Shown here one piece after another: positions 57,523-64,000 of a DNA stretch of 64,000 nucleotides. A program made the position numbers and the translations under genes. Within the stretch, counting starts at the first letter, position 1, and each line of letters starts with the position of its first letter. The notes under the pieces were generated by a model. The model saw only the letters and a list, made by a program, of their open reading frames with translations, did no database searches and was not told the DNA's origin. The stretch spans positions 10,357,501-10,421,500 of the forward strand of contig NZ_CP069338.1 of the NCBI RefSeq assembly GCF_016859125.1, written 5' to 3'. This stretch comes from Archangium violaceum (lineage in GTDB: Bacteria; Myxococcota; Myxococcia; Myxococcales; Myxococcaceae).

Positions 57523-58413
57523 CTAGCGGCTGGCCGTCTGAGAGCCGTCCGTGGCCGGGCCCGCTCCGGCGGTGCCGCCGAGCAGCCGGGCGAACCCCTT
57601 CTGCTGGAGGAACTGGCGCACCTTGCCGCTGGGCGCGGCGAAGGTCTCTCCGGGCATGGGCACGTCGAAGCTGTAGTTCTGCTCGGCCACGGCGAAGCCC
57701 ACCTTGGCGGTGCGATAGCCCTCGACGATGGCGAGCAGCTTGCCCGTCTCGAGGCTGAAGATGCCGCCACCGGAGGCGCCGTAACCGATGGGCGCGTCCG
57801 TCTTCACCATGCGCGGCTTCTTGCTCTCCTTGTCCCACTCCACCTGGGACAGCATGCCGCCGGAGAGCGACAGGGCCCGGCCGAAGGGCGAGGCGGCCAC
57901 CACCACGTCATCGCCCAGCTCCAGCTCCGAGTCCGCGGCGAGCTGCGCGGGCGCGAGCGGCAGGCCGGGCACCTTCAAGAGCGCCAGGTCCATGTCCGGG
58001 ACCGAGCCCGTGGCCACCACCTGCGCCCCGTACTCCGTGGAGTCGGCGCGATCATCCACGATGACGACGAGGCTCGGGTCCTTCAGCTCGGCCATCTCCA
58101 CCGCGTGCGCGTTGGTGAGCACGTAGCTGACGAGCCCCCCGGCGGTCTTCTCGTTACCGATGACCACGCCCGAGGCGGTGCGCTTCGCCTTGCCACCCTC
58201 GATGACGGCGAGCCGGACGTTGTGCGGGAGGATCCGCTGCACCTGTTCCTTGCGCGAGAGCCGCGGCGTAGGGGCGCCCACCTGCTGCATCACCACCGGC
58301 GCACTGCCGGCTCCGCCGGTGCCCGGACTCTCCGGGACGACCTGCGAGTTCGGCGCGGCGGCACAGGACAGCATGGCGAAGAGAGCGGGCAGGCCCAGGG
58401 AGAAACGGATCAT
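57523..58413 (-). CDS. Exported trypsin-like serine protease (S1C/HtrA-like, no PDZ)
   Basis: 296 residues. Signal with probable lipid-attachment Cys (SLGLPALFAMLSC). The catalytic triad is in SYVLTNAHAVEMAEL (His), VPDMDLALLKVPG (Asp) and IGYGASGGGIFS (Ser). The core resembles HtrA proteases, but no PDZ domain follows; the C-terminus is a short tail. Probably periplasmic or outer-membrane attached, for protein quality control or processing. ATG at 58413 with GGAG upstream; an upstream in-frame start (58458) would add a non-signal extension. Between the PrkA gene (upstream) and the deaminase gene. Confidence 0.8.
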   Translation of the reverse strand: MIRFSLGLPALFAMLSCAAAPNSQVVPESPGTGGAGSAPVVMQQVGAPTPRLSRKEQVQRILPHNVRLAVIEGGKAKRTASGVVIGNEKTAGGLVSYVLTNAHAVEMAELKDPSLVVIVDDRADSTEYGAQVVATGSVPDMDLALLKVPGLPLAPAQLAADSELELGDDVVVAASPFGRALSLSGGMLSQVEWDKESKKPRMVKTDAPIGYGASGGGIFSLETGKLLAIVEGYRTAKVGFAVAEQNYSFDVPMPGETFAAPSGKVRQFLQQKGFARLLGGTAGAGPATDGSQTASR

Positions 58414-58549
58414 CGACGCTCCGAAGCGAGGAAGAGGAAGGGGAACGGAAACCCTCAACTTCTATTGAGTTCCCATCTTCCACTTGCGATGCATTTTCGG
58501 AAAGCACCACACCTGGAGGGCCCTCGCTCGCTCGTCCGCCCTCGCGGGC

Positions 58550-60832
58550 TCAGCCGTAGCGCTTCTTCATGAGGAAGAGGATGGCGTCCTTGGCGCAGTG
58601 CTCGCAGTAGCCGTAGCGCTCGTGCATCGTCTTCAAGGTGCTCTCCACCTGGCTCTGCTCGCGCGAGGACAGCGTGGCGCGCTCCTCGGAGAGGTACTTG
58701 AGGACGTTCTCCTTGTTGCGGCGCAGCACCCGCTTGCGCTCCTCGAAGTAGTGGTCGCGCAGGCGGCGGAACATGTCCGGGAAGATGCGCGGGTAGTCCA
58801 TCTCCGCGTCCGGATTGTCCAGCTTGTGCGCGCCGATCTGCGAGATGAGCCCGCGGCGGAACTCACCCGGATCCTCGCCCCGCGGCATGACGATGGCCTC
58901 CATCTCCGCCATGCGCTGCTCGTCCGGGCGCTCCATGGCGCCGGTGATCCGGTTGCGGATCTTCTCGCCCTTCACCCAGTGGCTCACGTTGTAGACGTAG
59001 CGCTCCACCAGCTCGCGGTACTGGCCCTCGGAGACGAGCCCCATGGACTCACGCACCTCCTCGTCCACCCGGTCGAGGTACTCGGCCTCCACCGCGCGCA
59101 CGAACTCCTCGTGATCGTGGTAGCCGTCCACCACCTCCTGCAGGAGGAACTCGTAGACGCTCTTGTCCTTGCAGATGGCCTCGAGCTCCTCGAGCACCGC
59201 CAGGGCGTTGAGGCACTTGTAGTCGGGGTTCTGCGCGGCGTTGAAGAGCGCCGTCTTGATCTCCCGGGCGCTGGCGCCGCTGCGGCCCTCGTAGTTGGGG
59301 TAGGCGTCGGACTCCTCGTACATGTCCGTGCGCAGCTTCCGCAGCTCCTTGCCGTGGGAGAGGCTGAGCCGATCCGGCACCACGCCCTCCTCGTACAGGT
59401 GCATCTTCTCCACCGGCGTCACCTGATCCACGAGCTCCTTCACCTCGGGCGGGTAGCGGTCGGGGATGGGCTTCTTGAGGCGCGTGAGCACGGCCCACAT
59501 CGCGGCCACCTCGGTGGCGTGCGGGGCCACGTGCTTGCCCACGGTGGTGGGGGTGATCTGCGCGTCGTAGATCTCCTGCTCCACCTTGTAGCGGCGCAGG
59601 TAGGGCACGCGCACCAGCTCGATGCGGCCCTTGAAGGAGGCGAAGTCCGGCAGCTCCTTGAAGGCGCCCAGGTGCTTCTCGTTGGACGAGGCGATGAGCA
59701 CCTCGTCGAGCTGCAGCACGAAGTGCTCGAGGGGCACCTGTGACGTCTCGCTGAAGCCCAGCAGGTACTTGAAGGCCTCCAGCGGGCGCTTGAGCAGATC
59801 CGAGTACTCGATGATACCGCGGTTGGCGTGCACCAGCGGGCCATGGGGCTCGAAGAGGGCCACGTTCTGGAGCGAGGGCGGCATGTTGAGGAGCTGCGCC
59901 CGGTCCGCCGTCACCTGCTGGTACATGGCGTCCACGCTCATCTGCGGCTCCACCGTCACCGAGCCCACCTGGTAGCGGCGCGAGATGTAGAAGCGCTCCA
60001 CGCGCACGTGGCGCAGCACCTGGAGGTAGTCGCCCTTGTAGTTGGCCAGGAGCGCCGTGTAGATGCTGCGGCACTTGTGGCACATCTCTCCGTGCAGCAC
60101 GTAGTCGGAGAGGACGAAGTCACCGTCCCCCTGCCCGTCCCCGTTGCCCAGGCCCTTCTTCTTCAGCGCCCCCTCGAGCAGACGCTGGCGCTCGGCGGGA
60201 GGAATCACGAAGAGCGGGTGATCCCGCAGCTCGCAGGGGATGCGCACGTCGATGGACTCGGCGTCCAGGTGCGCGTAGGAGGACAGCTCTCCGCCCGCCG
60301 CCGCCGTCGCCGCCGCCGTCGCCGCGCGCTCGCCACCGAAGCCGATGGAGCCCTTGACGAGCTTCTCCGAGGGGAAGATCCAGCTGATGCGGTAGAGGGC
60401 CCCCTGGGGCTGGCGCGAGTAGTCCTCCATGCCGGCCTTGAGCGCGTTGACCAGGGTCGACTTCGCGCTGCCGTTGGGACCGTGCAGCATGATGAGCTTG
60501 TTGATGCGGCCGGCGCGCGTGAAGTTGCCGAGCAGCCGGTAGATGGCGTTCTGCACCTCCTCCTGGCCCGCGACCCCGACCCGGCCATCCCGGTCGGTGG
60601 CGGGCACGTCGAAGACCTTGAAGCGACGCAGCTTCCCGGTGGGGTGAGGCACCGTCTCCGTCCCGAAGTGGTCCATCACGTCGCGCAGGTACTGGGCGGC
60701 GTTGCGCGACTGCCCCCGTGGATCCCCCATGAAGAGCGTGAGGTACTCCTCGAAGGAGAGGATGGAGCGATTCTTGACGAAGTCGTCGGACACCTGGGCG
60801 CCCACTTCCTGCAGGTATCGCTTGGCTTCCAC
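58550..60832 (-). CDS. prkA: PrkA-family serine protein kinase (AAA-like), long form
   Basis: 760 residues, longer than the usual 630-680. AAA-type ATPase domain with Walker A LHGPNGSAKSTLVNALKAG, then the PrkA C-terminal kinase domain (RLSLSHGKELRKLRTDMYEE, VEKMHLYEEGVVPDRLS). Extra features are a low-complexity Ala/Thr stretch near residues 170-178, a Gly/Asp-rich loop (LGNGDGQGDGDFV) and two CxxC motifs (MCHKCRSIYTALL; GYCEHCAKDAILF). PrkA homologues act in starvation and sporulation responses. GTG start at 60832 with GAGGAG upstream. No YeaH/YcgB-type partners (the usual prkA-yeaH-ycgB order) are next to it. Confidence 0.9.
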   Translation of the reverse strand: MEAKRYLQEVGAQVSDDFVKNRSILSFEEYLTLFMGDPRGQSRNAAQYLRDVMDHFGTETVPHPTGKLRRFKVFDVPATDRDGRVGVAGQEEVQNAIYRLLGNFTRAGRINKLIMLHGPNGSAKSTLVNALKAGMEDYSRQPQGALYRISWIFPSEKLVKGSIGFGGERAATAAATAAAGGELSSYAHLDAESIDVRIPCELRDHPLFVIPPAERQRLLEGALKKKGLGNGDGQGDGDFVLSDYVLHGEMCHKCRSIYTALLANYKGDYLQVLRHVRVERFYISRRYQVGSVTVEPQMSVDAMYQQVTADRAQLLNMPPSLQNVALFEPHGPLVHANRGIIEYSDLLKRPLEAFKYLLGFSETSQVPLEHFVLQLDEVLIASSNEKHLGAFKELPDFASFKGRIELVRVPYLRRYKVEQEIYDAQITPTTVGKHVAPHATEVAAMWAVLTRLKKPIPDRYPPEVKELVDQVTPVEKMHLYEEGVVPDRLSLSHGKELRKLRTDMYEESDAYPNYEGRSGASAREIKTALFNAAQNPDYKCLNALAVLEELEAICKDKSVYEFLLQEVVDGYHDHEEFVRAVEAEYLDRVDEEVRESMGLVSEGQYRELVERYVYNVSHWVKGEKIRNRITGAMERPDEQRMAEMEAIVMPRGEDPGEFRRGLISQIGAHKLDNPDAEMDYPRIFPDMFRRLRDHYFEERKRVLRRNKENVLKYLSEERATLSSREQSQVESTLKTMHERYGYCEHCAKDAILFLMKKRYG

Positions 60833-60941
60833 GGGATGACTCCTCTGTGCTGTAGTTCAGGAACCCACTAACCACGCCGGCCAGCCGCCGCCATGCACAC
60901 GCAACACGCGGCCCCCCGGAACTTTCCCCTCGGGGAGCGGG

Positions 60942-61217
60942 ATGTCCAGGGCCCTCGTTTCCGTTGTGTCGTTGGCAGTGCTCTCCGCACACACGAGGGT
61001 GCCGCTCCCCCTGCTGCCAGCCGGGTTCGACGCGGTCGTGGAGGCAGGATACACCCGGAGTGCGGGCCCTCGCCATGCGTCCAGGCCCACTGGCTCCTAC
61101 ACGGCCGGGAGCCGTGCCTTCCCACCCTCGGCGATCCGCTGGCTGGACGCCCCCGGGGCGGACCTGCGCCAGCCGCTGATCGTGCTGGACACCTACTCGC
61201 GCTCGCGACCCCAGTGA
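60942..61217 (+). CDS. Possible small exported protein
   Basis: 91 residues from ATG 60942, with GGGGAG four bases upstream. It begins MSRALVSVVSLAVLSAHTRV, weakly signal-like, and ends with a more protein-like segment (AIRWLDAPGADLRQPLIVLD). Codon third positions are GC-rich, more so toward the 3' end. It occupies part of a 465-base gap between divergent genes. Two other frames are also open over the same stretch, so its reality is uncertain. No function suggested. The rest of the gap (60833-60941 and 61218-61297) holds the promoters of prkA and of the DnaK gene. Confidence 0.35.
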   Translation: MSRALVSVVSLAVLSAHTRVPLPLLPAGFDAVVEAGYTRSAGPRHASRPTGSYTAGSRAFPPSAIRWLDAPGADLRQPLIVLDTYSRSRPQ

Positions 61218-61297
61218 ACTTGAACTAACCTCCCGGGACCCTGGTCGAGGTAGGCCCCGGTCGCCTCGAGCCCCACTTCGCTCGGAGTCCACGCAAG

Positions 61298-62815
61298 ATG
61301 CACAAGGATCCCATCATCGGCATCGACCTCGGCACGACCAACTCGTGCGCCGCGATCGTCGAGGACGGTGGGAACGTGAAGCTCATCCCCTACAAGGGCG
61401 GCGAGTACACCATCCCCTCCATCTTCGCGATCGACGACAAGGGCAACGAGCTGATCGGCTACGAGGCCAAGCGCCAGTGGCAGCTCAACCCGAAGAACAC
61501 CATCTACGGCGCCAAGCGGCTGGTGGGGCGGCCCTTCCAGAGCGACATCGTCGAGGCGATGAAGAAGGTCGTGGCGTACTCGGTGCGCCCCGGCAAGAAG
61601 AACGACGTCGTCCTGGATGTGGGCAAGAAGGAGTTCACCCTCCAGGAGATCAGCGCCAAGATCCTCAACAAGATCCGCGACGTCGCCGCCAACTACCTGA
61701 AGACGCCCATCAAGCGCGCGGTGGTGACGGTGCCGGCGTACTTCAACGACCGGCAGCGCCAGACGGTCAAGGAGGCTGGCAAGCTCATCGACCTCGAGGT
61801 GGTGCGCATCATCAACGAGCCCACCGCGGCGGCGCTCGCCTATGGAGCGGGCAAGGGCGTCAACAAGAAGGTGCTCGTCTACGACCTGGGCGGCGGCACC
61901 TTCGACGTGTCCATCATCGCGATCCGCGACCGCGTCTTCGAGGTGAAGGCCACCGGCGGTGACGTCTTCCTGGGCGGTATCGACTTCGACAACGCCATCA
62001 TCCACCACGTCCTCAAGGACTTCGCCGCCAAGACGGGCATCGACCTGGCCACGGATCCGGTGGCCATGCAGCGCATCAAGGACCTCGCCGAGCGCACGAA
62101 GATCGATCTGTCGGCGCGCGACGACGTGCAGTTCAACATCCCCTTCATCACGATGACGGCGCAGGGCCAGCCGCTGAACATCGAGATGAAGTTCACGCGC
62201 AAGATGCTGCAGCAGCTCACCAACCACCTGGTGGACCGGACGCTGCAGATGGTGGCGCGGGTGCTGGTGGACTCGGGGCTGAGCACCAAGGACATCGACG
62301 AGGTGCTGCTGGTGGGCGGGCAGACGCGCATGCCAATCGTCCAGGACCGGTTGACGAAGTTCTTCGGCAAGACGCCGAGCAAGGGCGTGCACCCGGACGA
62401 GGCGGTGGCGGTGGGCGCGGCGCTGTACGCGAAGTCCCTGGAGGACAACTCGAGCCTGCGGCTGCAGCTGCTGGACGTGATCCCGATGGCCATCGGCCTG
62501 GAGCGCGCGGGCGGGGCGTTCCACACGGTGTTCCCGCGCAACGCGCCAATCCCCAACGCCCGGCAGCTGGTGGCGACCACGAGCATGGACAACCAGACCG
62601 AGCTGGCCATGCGCATCTACCAGGGCGACCACGAGCAGGTGGTGAAGAACGATCTGCTGGGCGAGTTCACGTTCTCGGGGATCCGCCCGGCCCGAGCGGG
62701 CTCGGTGCAGGTGGAGATCACCTTCGACGTGAACGTGGAAGGCATCCTCACCATGCGCGCCAGGGATCCGGCCACCGGCCGGGAGATGAACACCACGGTC
62801 CGCGTGAGCAGCTGA
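61298..62815 (+). CDS. DnaK-like (Hsp70) protein lacking the C-terminal lid
   Basis: 505 residues, whereas DnaK has about 630. The ATPase domain is intact (IIGIDLGTTNSCAAIVEDGG, YDLGGGTFDVSII, EVLLVGGQTRMP; about 1-385). The beta-sandwich substrate domain follows (LDVIPMAIGLERAGGAFHTV to VNVEGILTMRARDPATG) and stops at NTTVRVSS, with no alpha-helical lid and no EEVD-type end. Myxobacteria carry several DnaK paralogues (SglK, StkA and others) used in motility and EPS control; this is likely one such specialised form. No grpE/dnaJ adjacent. Its ribosome-binding site before ATG 61298 is not strong. Confidence 0.92.
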   Translation: MHKDPIIGIDLGTTNSCAAIVEDGGNVKLIPYKGGEYTIPSIFAIDDKGNELIGYEAKRQWQLNPKNTIYGAKRLVGRPFQSDIVEAMKKVVAYSVRPGKKNDVVLDVGKKEFTLQEISAKILNKIRDVAANYLKTPIKRAVVTVPAYFNDRQRQTVKEAGKLIDLEVVRIINEPTAAALAYGAGKGVNKKVLVYDLGGGTFDVSIIAIRDRVFEVKATGGDVFLGGIDFDNAIIHHVLKDFAAKTGIDLATDPVAMQRIKDLAERTKIDLSARDDVQFNIPFITMTAQGQPLNIEMKFTRKMLQQLTNHLVDRTLQMVARVLVDSGLSTKDIDEVLLVGGQTRMPIVQDRLTKFFGKTPSKGVHPDEAVAVGAALYAKSLEDNSSLRLQLLDVIPMAIGLERAGGAFHTVFPRNAPIPNARQLVATTSMDNQTELAMRIYQGDHEQVVKNDLLGEFTFSGIRPARAGSVQVEITFDVNVEGILTMRARDPATGREMNTTVRVSS

Positions 62816-62818
62816 CCT

Positions 62819-63229
62819 TTACTTCCCCTCTCCCGCCGGGAGAGGGACGGGGTGAGGGGACGTGCTCATCTGGTTCCAGATCCGTGTGAGCACGGCCTCG
62901 GTCTCCTGCAGCACCTCCCGATTGGAAAACCGCAACACCGTGAGGCCGTGCGCCTCCAGGAACTCCGTGCGCGCCGCATCTCGGGCCTGTTGCTCGGGCC
63001 GCGCATGGCCGTCCCCGTCCAGTTCGAGGGCCAGCTTCGCCTCGTGTGCGTAGAAGTCGAGGATGTAGGGGCCGAACTGATGCTGGCGCCGGAACTTCAC
63101 GCCCATGAGTTGACGGGCCCTCAGCAGCCTCCACAGCAGGGACTCCGCATCCGTGGTGTTCGCCCGGAGCCGCCGACACAGATCGAGCAACCCGAGTTGA
63201 CTCAGTTCACCGTGTGACGCGCGATGCAC
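62819..63229 (-). CDS. DUF559 endonuclease-like protein bracketed by inverted palindromic repeats
   Basis: 136 residues. DUF559 domain (Vsr/MutH-like fold): ANTTDAESLLWRLLRARQLM, GVKFRRQHQFGPYILDFYAH and KLALELDGDGHARPEQQ, which supplies the D/E-x-D metal site. The last 14 residues, TSPHPVPLPAGEGK, are encoded by a dispersed palindromic repeat, and GTG 63229 begins two bases after the edge of another copy, whose GGTGAGGG forms the ribosome-binding region. The gene is therefore exactly enclosed by two inverted repeat copies. Start by GTG. By family a single-subunit nuclease; a role in moving or amplifying the repeat is an inference from the layout. Confidence 0.82.
   Translation of the reverse strand: MHRASHGELSQLGLLDLCRRLRANTTDAESLLWRLLRARQLMGVKFRRQHQFGPYILDFYAHEAKLALELDGDGHARPEQQARDAARTEFLEAHGLTVLRFSNREVLQETEAVLTRIWNQMSTSPHPVPLPAGEGK
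62825..62860 (-). repeat. Dispersed palindromic repeat, copy C (inverted), overlaps the DUF559 3' end
   Basis: Reads on the minus strand as TCCCCTCACCCC, then CCCTCTCCC and GGGAGAGGG. It encodes the last codons of the DUF559 gene and lies nine bases after the DnaK stop. Orientation is opposite to copy D at 63231. Confidence 0.85.
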
Positions 63230-63230
63230 G

Positions 63231-63265
63231 TACCCTCACCCCGACCCTCTCCCGAGGGGAGAGGG
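63231..63265 (+). repeat. Dispersed palindromic repeat, copy D, at the DUF559 5' edge
   Basis: TACCCTCACCCC, then CCCTCTCCC and, after CGA, GGGAGAGGG (with GAGG variation). It lies immediately before the DUF559 GTG and in inverted orientation to copy C, so the two flank the gene with their TACCCTCACCCC ends pointing inward. Confidence 0.85.
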
Positions 63266-63302
63266 AGAGGTGCGTACCACGGACCGGGAGATTACCCCCT
63301 GA

Positions 63303-63341
63303 AATGAAAAACCCCCGTGCCTCGGCGGGCAACGGGGGTTT
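63303..63341 (-). terminator. Rho-independent terminator of clpX
   Basis: On the minus strand, AAACCCCCG and CGGGGGTTT (63309-63317 and 63333-63341 on plus) form a nine-base stem with a short loop. The minus-strand product then runs into TTTTCATTTC. It lies 26 bases past the clpX stop. Confidence 0.85.
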
Positions 63342-63366
63342 CCCCTGTGGAAGATGAAGTGGGCCT

Positions 63367-64000
<634 letters not shown>

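Noticed and set aside
60296-60332. GCC/GTC triplet run considered as a regulatory repeat
   Set aside because: Lies inside prkA in frame and codes for Ala/Thr; no other structure.

Overview
The window is chromosomal DNA from a very GC-rich myxobacterium, most likely of the Cystobacterineae (Archangium/Cystobacter-like). The evidence is strong G/C at third codon positions, a MYXO-CTERM-type sorting tail, a Ser/Thr kinase with a PEGA domain, a sigma-54/NtrC theme, DUF5953/DUF6310-type proteins and paired outer-membrane beta-barrel proteins. Both ends cut through genes: an outer-membrane barrel protein on the left and clpX on the right. No rRNA, intact tRNA, CRISPR array, phage or classical IS is visible.

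Layout. 1-5.9 kb (minus strand): two outer-membrane barrels, a stand-alone rplC, two unknown helical proteins, a HupE/UreJ membrane protein, a zinc-ribbon protein and a 51-aa membrane protein. 6-12.9 kb (plus): a lytic transglycosylase behind a likely sigma-54 promoter, a STAS protein, a tightly overlapping MoxR / DUF58 / transglutaminase operon, and an RpoH-like sigma factor behind a near-consensus sigma-54 promoter. 13-18.7 kb (plus): an OPT transporter, then a HEAT-like protein paired with a degenerate HD-GYP protein. 18.7-20.6 kb: a small accessory island holding a DUF6310-type lipoprotein nuclease toxin and a DUF5953 putative immunity protein, next to a possible tRNA 3' remnant. 20.7-29.4 kb: a SnoaL-like protein, a guanidinium exporter under a guanidine-III riboswitch, an RluA-family pseudouridine synthase, a J-like/HTH protein coupled to a MinD-like ATPase, a Cys-repeat lipoprotein, and an HNH nuclease overlapping selA. 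29.4-43.5 kb: a soluble lytic transglycosylase, a GAF histidine kinase, a second possible effector/partner pair, lnt, a membrane dipeptidase, a sugar-dehydrogenase-like surface protein and a YXWGXW protein. 43.5-54 kb: ABC-F ATPase, Ser/Thr kinase, fRMsr, an accA-hisC-cmk cluster, and a two-domain ArsA/Get3-like ATPase. 54-64 kb: an NtrC-type activator with an unusual partner kinase, dCMP deaminase, a trypsin-like protease, PrkA, a lidless DnaK, a DUF559 nuclease and clpX.

Themes. Envelope upkeep recurs (two lytic transglycosylases, lnt, dipeptidase, OM barrels, secreted proteins). So do signalling and proteostasis (sigma-54, RpoH-like sigma, NtrC, PrkA, DnaK, ClpX). The observation I rate highest is a tiny DUF559 nuclease gene placed exactly between two inverted copies of a dispersed palindromic repeat. 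The repeat supplies both its ribosome-binding region and its last codons, as in a minimal mobile element. Other strong observations are the guanidine-III riboswitch, the DUF6310/DUF5953 toxin-immunity pair, and the two sigma-54 promoters.
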